Assembly: GCF_963924675.1 (NCBI RefSeq)
Contig: NC_089232.1
Coordinates: 55,511,229-55,575,228 of the forward strand
Reading direction: 5' to 3'
DNA from: Phocoena phocoena
Lineage: Eukaryota > Chordata > Mammalia > Artiodactyla > Phocoenidae
Length of the DNA stretch: 64,000 nucleotides
Part shown: piece by piece, positions 11,640-22,663 of the stretch
Layout: every line of letters starts with the position of its first letter
How positions within the stretch are numbered: the first letter of the stretch is position 1
The notes under the pieces: model-generated
Told to the model about the DNA's origin: nothing
The model's input: only the letters and a program-made list of their open reading frames with translations
Database searches by the model: none
Translations under genes and position numbers: made by a program

Positions 11640-12216
11640 ACTTATAAAGTCCCCTATTATGATGGTGTTACTGTCAATTTCCCCTTTTATGGCTGTTAGT
11701 ATATGCCTTATGTATTGAGGTGCTCCTATGTTGGGTGCATAAATATTTACAATTGTTATATCTTCTTCCTGGATTGATCCCTTGATCATTATGTAGTGTC
11801 CTTCTTTGTCTCTTCTAATAGTCTTTATTTTAAAGTCTATTTTGATATGAGAATTGCTACTCCAGCTTTCTTTTGATTTCCATTTGCATGGAATATCTTT
11901 TTCCATCCCCTCACTTCCAGTCTGTATGCATCCGTAGGTCTGAAGTGGGTCTCTTGTAGACAGCACATAGATGGGTCTTGTCTTTGTATCCATTCAACCA
12001 GTCTATGTCTTTTGGTTGGAGCATTTAATCCATTTACATTTAAGGTAATTATCAATATGTATGTTTCTATTCCCATTTCTTAATTGTTTTGGGTTTGTTA
12101 TTGTAGGTCTTTTTCTTCTCTGTGTTTCCTGCCTAGAGAAGTTCCTTTAGCATTTGTTGTACAGCTGGTTTGGTGGTGCTGAATTCTCTTAGCTTTTGCT
12201 TGTCTGTAAAGGTTTT

Positions 12217-13260
12217 TTTTGTTTGTTTGTTTTCATTTTATTTTTTTTAACATCTTTATTGGGGTATAATGCTTTACAATGGTGTGTTAGTTTCTGCTTT
12301 ATAACAAAGTGAATCAGTTATACATATACATATGTTCCCAAATCTCTTCCCTCTTGCATCTTCCTCCCTCCCACCCTCCCTATCCCACCCCTCCAGGCGG
12401 TCACAGAGCACCGAGCTGATATCCCTGTGCTATGCGGCTGCTTCTCACTAGCTATCTACCTTACGTTTTGTAGTGTATATATATGTCCATGCCTCTCTCT
12501 CGCTTTGTCACAGCTCACCCTTTCCCCTCCCCATATCCTCAAGTCCATTCTCCAGCAGGTCTGTGTCTTTATTCCTGTCTTACCCCTAGGTTCTTCATGA
12601 CATTTATTTCTTCTTAAATTCCATATATATGTGTTAGCATACGGTATTTGTCTCTCTCTTTCTGACTTATTTCGCTCTGTATGACAGACTCTAGGTCTAT
12701 CCACCTCATTACAAATAGCTCAATTTCGTTTCTTTTTATGGCTGAGTAATATTCCATTGTATGTATGTGCCACATCTTCTTTATCCATTCATCCGATGAT
12801 GGACACTTAGGTTGTTTCCATCTCTGGGCTATTGTAAATAGAGCTGCAATGAACATTTTGGTATATGATTCTTTTTGAATTATGGTTTTCTCAGGGTATA
12901 TGCCCAGTAGTGGGATTGCTGGGTCATATGGTAGTTTGATTTGTAGTTTTTTAAGGAACCTCCATACTGTTCTCCATAGCGGCTGTACCAGTTCACATTC
13001 CCACCGGCAGTGCAACAGTCTGCCCTTTTCTCCACACCCTCTCCAGCATTTATTGTTTCTAGATTTTTTGATGATGGCCATTCTGACTGGTGTGAGATGA
13101 TATCTCATTGTAGTTTTGATTTGCATTTCCCTAATGATTAATGATGTTGAGCATTCTTTCATGTGTTTGTTGGCAGTCTGTATATCTTTGGAGAAATGTC
13201 TATTTAGATCTTCTGCCCATTTTGGGATTGGGTTGTTTGTTTTTTTGTTATTGAGCTGAG
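12217..13260 (-). mobile_element. Nested 5'-truncated LINE-1 (ORF2 C-terminus and 3' UTR)
   Basis: On the minus strand it encodes the ORF2 tail, including the zinc-knuckle-like region ([20 protein letters not shown]) and [18 protein letters not shown] 3' UTR and T-rich complement of a poly(A) tail reach about 12217. It is flanked by TCTGTAAAGGTTTT at 12203-12216 and 13261-13274, its target-site duplication inside the older LINE-1. The ORF2 tail is open for over 200 codons (13288-12614), so it is fairly young. Confidence 0.95.
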
Positions 13261-13409
13261 TCTGTAAAGGTTTTAATTTCTCTGTCAAATCTGAATGAGA
13301 TCCTTGCTGGGTAGAGTAATCTTGGTTGTAGGTTTTTCCCTTTCATCACCTTAATATGTCCTGCCACTCCCTTCTAGCTTGCAGAGTTTCTACTAAAAGA
13401 TCAGCTGTT

Positions 13410-13447
13410 AACCTTATGGGGATTCCCTAACCTTATGGGGATTCCCT
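13410..13447. repeat. 19-bp spacerless tandem duplication inside LINE-1
   Basis: AACCTTATGGGGATTCCCT occurs twice back to back (13410-13428 and 13429-13447). The L1 family has it once, so it is a local duplication. Confidence 0.85.
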
Positions 13448-13468
13448 TGTATGTTATTTGTTGCTCTT

Positions 13469-13509
13469 CCCTTGCTGCTTTTTTTTTTTTTTTTCCCCTT
13501 GCTGCTTTT
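13469..13509 (-). repeat. Body-less poly(T) insertion with flanking duplication
   Basis: CCCTTGCTGCTTTT occurs on both sides of a run of about 13 T. In intact L1 copies this site is single-copy without the T-run. It reads as a minus-orientation poly(A) insertion with a target-site duplication. Confidence 0.75.
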
Positions 13510-14820
13510 AATATTTTTTCTTTGTATTTAGTTTTTGATAGTTTGATTAATATGTGTCTTGACACGTTTCTCCTTGGATTTATCCTGCCTGGGACACTGT
13601 GCTTCCTGGACTTGATTAACTATTTCCTTTCCCATATTAGGGAAGTTTTCAACTATAATCTCTTCAAATATTTTCTCAGTCCCTTTGTTTTTCTCTTCTT
13701 CTTCTGGGACCCACATAATTCAAATGCTGGTGCATTTAATATTGTCCCAGAAGTCTCTGAGAGTGTCCTCAATTCTGTTCATTCTTTTTTCTTTTTTCTG
13801 CTCTGTGGTACTTATTTCCACTATTTTATCTTCCAGGTCACTTATCCATTCTTCTGCCTCAGCTATTCTGCTATCGGTTCCTTCTATAGAATTTTTATTT
13901 CATTTATTGTGTTGTTCATCATTGTTTGCTCTTTAGTTCTTCTAGGTCCTTGTTAGACGTTTCTTGTATTTTCTCCATTCTATTTCCAAGATTTTGGATC
14001 ACCTTTACTATCATTATTCTGAATTCCTTTTCGGGTAGACTACCTATTTCCTCTGCATTTGTTTGGTCTGGTGGGTTTTTACCTTGCTCCTTCATCTGCT
14101 GTGTATTTCTCTGTCTTCTGATTTTGCTTAATTTACTGTGTTTGGGGTCTTCCTTTTCGCAGGCTGCATGCAGGTTCATAGTTCCCATTGTTTTTGGTGT
14201 CTGCCCACAGTGGGTAAGGTTGGTTCAGTGGGTTGTGTAGGCTTCCTGGTGGAGGAGACTGGTGCCTGTGTTCTGGTGGATGAGGCTGGATCTTGTCTTT
14301 CTAGTGGGCAGGACCGCGTCCGGTGGTGTGTTTTGGGGTGTCTGTGAACTTATTATGATTTTAGGCAGCCTCTCTGCTAACGGGTGGGGTTGTGTTCCTA
14401 TCTTGCTAGTTGTTTGGCACGGGGTGTCCGGCACTGGAGCTTGCTGGTCATTGAGTGGAGCTGGGTCTTAGCATTGAGACAGAGATCTCTGGAAGACTTC
14501 TCGCCGACTGGTATTACGTGGAGCTGGGAGGTCTCTGGTGGACCACTGTCCTGAACTCGGCTCTCCCACCTCAGAGGCTCAGGCCTGACACCCAGCCAGA
14601 GCACCAAGATCCTGTGAGCCACATGGCCAGGTATGTGGAGAGTTTCTTCCCTTTTGGGAAGTCTGAGGTCTTCTGCCTTCAGTAGGTATTCTGTAGGAGT
14701 TGTTCCACATGTAGATGTATTTTTGATGTATTTGTGAGGAGGAAGGTGATCTCCACGTCTTACTCCTCTGCCATCTTGAAGGTGTCCACTTGCAGTTCTT
14801 TTGACCCTGAGTTTAATTAT

Positions 14821-15039
14821 AGGAGTTGAAATCTTCTTTGCAGTTTCTGTGATTACTTCTCCTAGAGGTTTCCAGATTTGAAATGTGTAGCAACCTGCAA
14901 ATCCAAGAGCTGCAATACCCAGCCCCACAGCTATAGAACTCCTTGCCAGTCCCTGGTCAATGTCAGCGTCCAACCACTTGGTCAGGGGCGGCGAGTACTC
15001 AGCGTAGCGCAGGCCGTCACCGGCAGTGGAAGAGCTCAT
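14821..15039 (-). pseudogene. DNAJC15P: 5' fragment of a DNAJC15 retrocopy
   Basis: On the minus strand, 73 codons run without a stop from ATG (15039-15037). They contain RYAEYSPPLTKWLDADIDQG, then SIAVGLGIAALGFAGCYTF, then IWKPLG-EVITETAKKISTP. This matches the N-terminus and transmembrane helix of DNAJC15/MCJ, the inner-membrane J-protein of the mitochondrial import motor (RYAEYLQPS, SLIAVGLGVAALAFAGRYAF, IWKPLEQVITETAKKISTP, from memory). The extreme N-terminus differs and one codon is missing near DIDQG. The match stops at STP, and the J domain with its HPD motif is absent. About 35 nt later a LINE-1 5' end begins in the same orientation. Seen as a broken, non-functional copy. Confidence 0.85.
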
Positions 15040-15041
15040 AT

Positions 15042-15125
15042 TCTAATTCCACTAAACGTTGCTATGACTTTTGGTAAGTTACTGACTTCTCTTTGGGCCA
15101 CTGTAGAAATAGAGCTAATAACAAC
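15042..15125 (+). mobile_element. MIR SINE remnant
   Basis: 'attctaattccactaaacgt', 'ttttggtaagttactgactt' and 'ctttgggccactgtagaaat' form a diverged MIR core. Its left half is cut off at the DNAJC15 fragment. Confidence 0.65.
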
Positions 15126-15222
15126 CTAAATTAACAAATTCTAGTAGTGACAATTAAAAGAACAAAATGAATATGTGTCTAGTGTACCATCTGAAACACA
15201 GAGTTCAAAATTGTTAGTTTTC

Positions 15223-15590
15223 AGGACTTCCCTTGTGGTCCAGTGCAGGGGATGTGGGTTCGATCCCTGGTCAGGGAACTAAGATCCCACGTGCCATGGA
15301 GCAACCAAGCCTGCCCGCCATAACTAGAGAGCCCACATGTCACAACTGCTGAGCCCGCATGCCACACCTAGAGAGCCTGCGCACTGCAACTACTGAGCCC
15401 GTGTGCTCTGGAGCCCACGTGCCACACTACAGAGAAGCCCACACACTGCAACTAGAGAAACCTGCGTGCCACAATGAAGAGCCCATGCACTGTAACGAAA
15501 GATCCCATGTTGCAACGAATATACCATGAGCAGCAACTAAGGCCCAATGCAGCCTAATTAATTAATTAATTAATTTTTTAAAATGTATTA
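15223..15590 (+). mobile_element. CHR-type SINE, older C-like/long mosaic
   Basis: 'aggacttcccttgtggtcca' then 'gatccctggtcagggaacta' and long 'gcaactactgagcc' modules. ATTGTTAGTTTT (15210) and AATGTTAGTTTT (15928) bracket it together with the next SINE. Confidence 0.85.
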
Positions 15591-15600
15591 AAAAATTGGA

Positions 15601-15927
15601 GGCTTCCCTGGTGGCGCAGTGGTTGAGAATCCGCCTGCCAATGCAGAGGACACGGGTTCAATCCCTGGTTCAGGAAGGTCCCACATGCCATGGAGCAACT
15701 AAGCCTGTGCACCACAACTACTGAGCCCACGTGCCACAACTAGTGAAGCCCGTGCACCTAGAGCCTGTGCTCCACAACAGGAGAAGCCACTGCAGTGAGA
15801 GGCCCACGCACCGAAGCGAAGAGTGGCCCCCGCTCACCGCAACCAGAGAAAGCCCGCGCACAGCAACCAAGACCCAACGCAGCCATAAATAAGTAAATAA
15901 ATAAATAAATAAACAATTTTTAAGAAA
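15601..15927 (+). mobile_element. CHR-type SINE, long form, in the tail of the preceding SINE
   Basis: Complete copy with an (AAAT)n tail. It lies inside the target-site duplication of the older SINE, so it inserted into that element's tail. Confidence 0.9.
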
Positions 15928-16134
15928 AATGTTAGTTTTCCTTCCTTCTCAAAGATAAAGTATTGATGGGTTGAAAGTGTTAAAATCTCTTTTGGTATAC
16001 AATATAGGTTATTATCACATTTACTGAAAAGCAAAGTCTGTGAACAAAAGGCCAGGTAAAATAATACTGATTTACAACCAACAGAGCAAAGATATCTTAA
16101 TTAAGCTTAAAGACTGCACAAAATTAGAACTACA

Positions 16135-16290
16135 TTCAACATCCTGTAATAAACCATAATGGAAAAGAATGTGAAAAAGAATATAACATATATATGTATA
16201 ACAATCATTTTGCTGTACAACAGAAACTAACACAACACTGTAAATCAACTATACTTCAGCAAAATACATTTTAAAAAAATTTAAAAGACT
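16135..16290 (+). mobile_element. LINE-1 3' end
   Basis: 'cattttgctgtacaacagaa', 'actaacacaacactgtaaat' and 'caactatacttcagcaaaat' are the typical cetartiodactyl L1 3' terminus, with a short A-rich end. Confidence 0.8.
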
Positions 16291-16974
16291 GCACAAAATT
16301 AAAATCAAACAAAACATTGTAAAAAAATGTACATTTATTAATGCTAAGAAAAATGGAAAATGAACAAATAAGGCCCTTTTCAGTGCCTTAAATTTTTGTT
16401 TATTACTTTTTATCCTATACGTGCAGTAAACACGTAGAATAAATGTAAGGAGCCCCTTCTCACATCTTGGACAAAGAAACTGAAGATAACAGGGGAAAGG
16501 TTTAGAGAACATCTGAACATCTGGAGTGTAGGCCTAGAGTGTGAGTTATGCTATGGGTGCCTGCTTGAATCTCCAGGGAAGGAATATGGCCCCTGGAAGC
16601 CCTCCAGGTGAAGATGATAAACAGGTGATGGAGGGGGCCATCAAAGATGCCTCCTACCTCAGCTCCACAACAAAACTGGCCAGATCCAAGAAGATGTTCT
16701 CCTCTTAAGTATCCTCTCCATCTCTTTACAAGAAGAATCTCCCATCTATACTGTCCTGTTCTTACCAAAACTTGTTATGAAAACAGTTCTCTTTACTCTT
16801 TTATAAAATATATAGGCAATTGGGGTACTTTAACTTGTGAATGATCACTTCCTAAAAAGATCTGGTGTCACTTTAGAAGCCCCCCTGCTAGGGGTCAGGA
16901 GTCCTTCCTGGGTATGTCACCTCTACCACAGCATTTACTATGCTTCAGTGAAACAGCCTACATCTGTAACCTAC

Positions 16975-17065
16975 AGGACTAAGCCTTTCTGAGAGCAGGG
17001 ACAGTGTCTGGTCACTGTAAACATTCAGAGCATCCAGAACAGCCATCTGCTCATACTGAGATGCT
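16975..17065 (+). mobile_element. L2 LINE 3' remnant
   Basis: 'ctgagagcagggacagtgtc' and 'ctgagatgctcagtaaattg' match the end of L2. A poly(T) insertion breaks it just downstream. Confidence 0.6.
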
Positions 17066-17098
17066 CAGTAAATTGTTTTTTTTTTTTTTCAGTAAATT
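17065..17098 (-). repeat. Body-less poly(T) insertion with flanking duplication
   Basis: TCAGTAAATT at 17065-17074 recurs at 17089-17098. Only G and about 14 T lie between: a poly(A)-only insertion in reverse orientation. Confidence 0.8.
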
Positions 17099-17834
17099 AT
17101 TTACTTAACAAATAAAGAATAAGATATTAGAGGGAGTATAGCCCACTGAAAATAACTGGATTTGGAATTTCCAGTTCTAGTTCTAGAATATCACCCACTT
17201 GATATATAATTCTGAATGGGGTATACTGAACACAGCAATAATAATCCTTATCCACCACCATCACTACTATCCAGCTTAATACCACTACAGTAAATATTTG
17301 GATTTTCTCAACCTCCTTTCTTCCCTTTGCAGAGATCAGAAAGCTTAAAATTAGCTCCCAGATTCCCAAGCACCCCGAGTTGTGCATGGGAACTGGCATG
17401 CAATGGACTGGGAGGCTATGAGACAGGGGCCATCTTCCTGAGACTATTAGCCACTAGCAAAGTTGAAAGTGAGGCTTTTATGCAGCAATGTCCATTCTCC
17501 AAGTTCCTAGGTGTCAAGAATGCGGCAGGCATCAGCAGCTTCTAGATATGACCTCTAAAAACCTGGACTGAGGCTTCAGGTGACCATTTTCCAACTTCCT
17601 GGCTGTGAGGGGCAACCAAAAAAGCATGGTGCTTGCTAGCTTGGCTCCAGAGGGACCAGCTTCCCACGTGGGTCAGATTTTTGTACTGTTATGGGAGTCT
17701 TCCAGAGGCCCAGCCTAGGATATGTTCCTTCAACCATTCCACCATTTGGGAAGCACTTAATTCCCAGTAATAGACCAAAGCCAGATTGGTTTCTGTTTCT
17801 TTCAGTGACACTGATTCAAAAAGCTACCATTTTC

Positions 17835-18030
17835 TGTACACCTCATGATCTGCCAGACACTTTATTCATTTAATTCCTACAACAACTCTCAAGACAGGGA
17901 GGGTAATAGGTAGAAAGTATTATTAAGCCCCTTGTAAAGATGAAGAAACTAAGGCTCAGCAAGGTTAACTAATGTGCCCAAGGCTACTAAATGATAGAAC
18001 CAGCATTAATATCCAGGTCCGACTCCAAAA
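17835..18030 (-). mobile_element. MIR SINE remnant
   Basis: 'tcatttaattcctacaacaa', 'gatgaagaaactaaggctca' and 'gcaaggttaactaatgtgcc' are the reverse complement of MIR. Confidence 0.8.
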
Positions 18031-18198
18031 CTCCTTTTTTCACAAGGCCAAATTGGACAAACATAAAATGAAGTACAGTCATATTTATCTCCTCCAAAGT
18101 AAATTTTAGAGATAAATAAAATAAAGTGTAGAAAAACAGGAATCAGAGGATAGATCATTAGTCCAGCTAGGTAACCTTGGGTCAAGAACTCAGCTATA

Positions 18199-18403
18199 GG
18201 GCTTCCCTGGTGGCGCAGTGGTTGAGAGTCCCCCTGCCGATGCAGGGGACACGGGTTCGTGCCCTGGTCCGGGAAGATCCCACATGCCGCAGAGCGGCTG
18301 GGCCCGTGAGCCATGGCCGCTGAGCCTGCGTGTCCGGAGGCTGTGCTCCCCAACGGGAGAGGCCACAACAGTGAGAGGCCCGCGTACAGAAAAAAAAAAA
18401 AAA
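18199..18403 (+). mobile_element. CHR-type SINE, short form, perfect target-site duplication
   Basis: AAGAACTCAGCTATA flanks it exactly (18184-18198 and 18404-18418). A clean A-tail and low divergence suggest a recent insertion. Confidence 0.97.
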
Positions 18404-19096
18404 AAGAACTCAGCTATAAAACAGAGAGTTTAAACAGATTATGTATAGGGTCCTTCCAGATTTAAAATTCTAGAGTCTGAAATGCTAATGAAAACATACT
18501 TTGGGCTATTCTAAATAAAGACAATATGTAAAGGTAAAAGCACTAGCAGAAACAGAGGTAGTAGTAGGAAGCTACAGAATTCAATATCTATACTATACTT
18601 CAATGGAAAGATTTTTTTAATGATAACCTGTGGAAAATTTTAGATAAGCTACTCTGACTACAAAAATGATATTCATTCAACCAGTCATATGAAAATATAA
18701 AACATGAAGTCTGTATCGTTCCATCCCACAAATTAAGTAAAGCTAACACAAAGCCTTTAGAGAAGCTTAAGAATATCTAATTATTGGAATGCCTCATTTA
18801 ATGATCAAAAGGCAATGTGACATCAATTTTAAAGTAGTAATATAGTACTTGCTTTGTTTAAAAAGATAATAGCAATCATTAACATTCAAAGTAACAGATC
18901 AATAAGAAAATGTGTATCATAAAACATAATTAACTTGCCAAATAATAAACCTCTGTAATATTTACAGTTGATAATAATCAGGTTAATGAGACATAAACTT
19001 GCCATAACTACTAACTGTAAAATGTCATTCACAAAAATAAAAACATTATAAAATAGCAAGAGAAAAATGTCCTTATAAATGAATGTTTATTACTTT

Positions 19097-19303
19097 TTTT
19101 TTTTTTTTTTTGTGGTACGCAGGCCTCTCACTGTTGTGGCCTCTCCCACTGTGGAACACTGGCTCCGGACGCGCAGGCTCAGCGGCCATGGCTCACGGGC
19201 CCAGCCGCTCCACGGCATGTGGGATCTTCCTGGACTGGGGCACGAACCCGTGTTCCCTGCATCGGCAGGCGGACTCTCAACCACTTCACCACCAGGGAAG
19301 CCC
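19097..19303 (-). mobile_element. CHR-type SINE, short form, perfect target-site duplication
   Basis: Reverse copy between AATGTTTATTACTTT at 19082-19096 and 19304-19318. Confidence 0.97.
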
Positions 19304-19472
19304 AATGTTTATTACTTTTAATGCAGTGACAGAAAATAGATCTTCGTGCCAACTCCAATCAACTGGTAGTAGCTGCCTGGAAAACACTAAGAAGTTTCTC
19401 CAGGGGCAGAGTTAGGGCTCAGTGTCTCAGATTAGCCACATTTGGACCTGGATTCAAAAAAAGGAAAGTGTT

Positions 19473-19612
19473 GGGACTTCCTGGCGGTCTAGTGGTTAAA
19501 ACTTCACGCTTCTACTGCAAAGGGCGTGGGTTTGCTCCCTGGATGGTGAACTAAGATCCCACATGCTGTGCAGTGCAGCCAGAAAATAAAATAAATAAAA
19601 TGTTAAAAATAA
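19473..19612 (+). mobile_element. CHR-type SINE, C form
   Basis: 'gggacttcctggcggtctag', 'gaactaagatcccacatgct', 'gcagccagaaaataaaataa'. A diverged short CHR-1/Bov-tA-like element. Confidence 0.8.
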
Positions 19613-19959
19613 AATAGAGAGAGAGAGAAAGGCTGAGGTCTTTATAGACTAAGATACAACAGATCTATGGGCTATGTTCTCATAATGTCAAAGTTCAGAA
19701 GAATACACAACAGATATCTAGAAATCAAATATGTTTAGCCTTATCCCTGCTAATAAAATTTGTGGTCAAAGCACAAAAAAGGTTCTTCAAATACCAGGGT
19801 AACTTTCTGTTGTTGTTTGTGTTTCCCCTTCTCTCTTTAGTATTACTCTTGGAAGTATTACAGTTTCAACAACTGAGCTGAATAAATTCAGAATAGATAC
19901 AGCTGTTGATCAAATAAGTGAGCTGGAGTATTAAATCAAAGAATTCTTCCAGTAAGCTA

Positions 19960-20560
19960 CACAAAAGGCCTAAGAAATGAAAAGAATGAGATCAGTTAAC
20001 AGAAGTCACAACTTTTGTTACTAGGAATTCCAGAAAGAGAGACAATAGAAGGACAATGAAGAAATAGAAATCCTAGAAGAAAACATCCCTGAGCTGAAAA
20101 CAAATTACAGGTCTTCCTTCACTCCAACACATTCACCAAAAACACACAGAATGGTTTACTGAAGTAAGTGCAACATGCAGACAATATTCTGGCAAGATTT
20201 CAGAAGGCCAATTCTAAAGCTGTGCTTTTCCAGAGTGAAAAACATGTTAAGAATAAGAAGAATTACAAGAATAAGAATTATATTGACATCAAGAATAAGA
20301 ATTATATTGACATCAGAGTTGTTATCAACAACACTAGATTCCAGAAGACAATGGAGTTAATTGTTTCAAAGTTCTGAGAGGAAACTATTTTGAACCTAGA
20401 ATTCTATAAAGAGACAAACTAGCATTAAGTATGACGGTAAGATTTAGAAAGCTCACCACCCACAGACACTTTGTGAAAAAAATTTAGATAAGGGCAAAGC
20501 AAAACATAAATGTAGTTCAAAAATAAAGAGAGCTTGGATTCCAAAAAAACAAACAAACAA
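19960..20560 (+). mobile_element. Old LINE-1 or HAL1-like fragment
   Basis: 'tctgagaggaaactattttg' then 'aacctagaattctataaaga' are characteristic of the 5'/ORF1 side of old L1M/HAL1 elements. No usable frame remains. Confidence 0.55.
20267..20314. repeat. 24-bp tandem duplication
   Basis: A 24-nt unit starting AAGAATAAGAATTATATTG occurs twice exactly (20267-20290 and 20291-20314). Confidence 0.9.
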
Positions 20561-20689
20561 AACCGTATTTATTGAGTTAACTGAAGATTTTTTCCACTAC
20601 ACATTAATTTAGAAGTTACTCAATATAAAAAAGGCAAATGATATAAACAGTTCACAGAAAAGCAAACAAAAGTGGCTTTTATAAGAAAG

Positions 20690-21500
20690 CCACATTTTCA
20701 TAAGAAATGTAAAATAAAACTATACCAAGGTATCATTTTTTACCTATTAGGTTAAGTAAAGATCAAAGGCCTGATAGTAAACTATATTGGTACGGGTGGG
20801 AGGGAATAGACACTTATTTGTTGCTGACAGGTCTAAACTGACACCCTGGCTGAGGCAGGCAATTTGGCAATATCTATCAAGATTACAGGGCTTCCCTGGT
20901 AGCGCAGTGGTTGACAGTCCGCCTGCCGATGCAGGGGACACAAGTTCGTGCCCCGGTCCGGGAAGATCCTACATGCCGCGGAGCGGCTGAGCCCGCGAGC
21001 CATGGCTGCTGAGGCTGCGCGTCCAGAGCCAGTGCTCCGCAATGGGAGAGGCCACAACAGTGAGAGGCCTGCGTACCGAAAAAAAAAAAATAATAATAAT
21101 AAAATAATAAAAAAAAGATTACAATGCATAATCTTTTGATCCCACAACTGCAATTCTAGGAATCTATCCTAAATATAGATGCTGTGCTCATAACATGTGC
21201 TAAATGATAATGTACTCTGCAGAAGTATTTGACAGCAAAAGATAAAAAACGCAATCCTCCACCAGTACAGACTGGTTAAATTATAGTAAAAACATCAAAC
21301 TGTGGAATACAATGCAGCCATTAAAGTACATACAGATATGGAAGGATCTCCGAGATAAGAAAAAAGCAAGGCCCAGGAAAAGTGGTATAGTGTTAACAGA
21401 AGTCTTCAAAAGGTGAGCCTGAACACTTCTAAGGGTACAGAAGACATTGTAAGGGATACACAGAAACACAGGTTTAAGGAAATCAACTTTTAGATCAAAT
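20690..21500 (+). mobile_element. Old LINE-1 3' region, interrupted by a SINE
   Basis: 'ggcaatttggcaatatctat' and 'gatcccacaactgcaattct' then 'tggaatacaatgcagccatt' are L1M 3' motifs on both sides of the SINE at 20888-21114. Confidence 0.65.
20888..21114 (+). mobile_element. CHR-type SINE, short form, with target-site duplication
   Basis: AGATTACA precedes it and follows its A/TAA-rich tail at about 21116-21123. Confidence 0.95.
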
Positions 21501-21911
21501 TCCACATGTACTAGCCTGAGAACTAGCACAGGATCCTTCTTTTCTCATCTCCACCACTCTTCTCTTACCTCTCCACCACTCTAAATCTTAAAGTACAGCA
21601 CAGCCCAAGGGAGTAAAAACCACCAGAGCACCAAACAAGGAGACCACTGGTGACAAAACAGGGACACGATAAAGATATCAGAAATTCGCAGAATACGGTT
21701 TTGTGTCTTACACATACTTTAGTCACAACAAAGTATGGTAATAGAATTGGGGTATTTTGGCCAATGTTAGCATGTTATGAATTCAGAAATATTTGAGACT
21801 ATGGCATCACATATCTACGTGTTGATCAACTGATAGATATATGAACAATTTATACTTAAAGACTTCACTTTTTCCAACCCCTGGATGGTAATAAAAAAAT
21901 ACACCATTCCT

Positions 21912-22242
21912 GGGCTTCCCTGGTGGCGCAGTGGTTAAGAATCCGCCTGCCAACGCAGGGAACACGGGTTCAAGCCCTGGTCCGGGAATATCCCACATGC
22001 TGTGGAGCAATTAAGCCCGTGCGCCACAACTACTGAGCCTGTGCTCTAGAGCCCATGAGCCACAACTACTGAAGCTCGCGCGCCTAGAGCCCATGCTCCG
22101 CAACGAGAAGCCACTGCAATGAGAAGCCCGTGCACTGCAGTGAAGAGTAGCCCCTGCTCACCACAACTAGAGAAAGCCCACGTGCAGCAACGAAGACCCA
22201 ACACAGTCAAAAATAAAATAAATTTATTAAAAAAAAAAAACA
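21912..22242 (+). mobile_element. CHR-type SINE, long form
   Basis: 'gggcttccctggtggcgcag' to 'acacagtcaaaaataaaata' and an A-run. Confidence 0.92.
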
Positions 22243-22663
22243 CACCTGAACAGTCCCAAGATAAAAAAAAACAGAGTCTGCAAAAAATGCTGATGGCCTT
22301 CGTTCATCACAGCAAGGCTCTGAGCATTATCCAGGAATCTATCTTAGAATTCAGAAGGAGATGGTTGCCTTGGGGATGCACAGTACTCATTTATTAAAAT
22401 TGGAAAAAGACTTGACAGAAAGTTTGATTTAGCTGCCTGGTTTTTGTCAATAAGGACTGGCTTTATCATTAAAGTTTTACTGTTAGTCATTTTCCATTGA
22501 ATAAATGAAATCCACGGTTCCAACAATCTGATGTACATATATTTAAATACAGTTCATATTATACTTTATATATCAATTTACATGTCATATATATTTAAAT
22601 ATATAAGTACACAAATGGTATAAGATCCAAACATTTTATCAGACTTAAATTTAAAATGCAAAG

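Larger units (their letters stand above)
11640..14785 (-). mobile_element. LINE-1, 5' end present and 3' part missing (interrupted by a younger L1)
   Basis: On the minus strand the 5' end reads ACACCTTCAAGATGGCAGAG. An ORF1 remnant follows (14188-13919, containing SLPEKEFRIMIVKVIQNLG; 13716-13528, containing FPNMGKEIVNQVQEAQ). Then comes the start of the ORF2 endonuclease domain (12076-11640: LNVNGLNAPTKRHRLVEW with the catalytic-type QETH, then IVNIYAPN and IIIGDF). The sequence ends at 11640 against the A-tail of a SINE, so reverse transcriptase and 3' UTR are missing. Frameshifts and a nested L1 (12217-13260) break it further. Not functional. Confidence 0.9.

Noticed and set aside
13435..13956. 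173-residue hydrophobic open frame that looks like a membrane protein
   Set aside because: It is the antisense strand of LINE-1 ORF1, whose A-rich codons read as Phe/Leu/Ile-rich on the other strand.
14398..15039. 213-residue open frame starting as DNAJC15
   Set aside because: Only the first 73 residues are DNAJC15; the rest is a short linker and LINE-1 5' UTR, so it is not a DNAJC15 gene.
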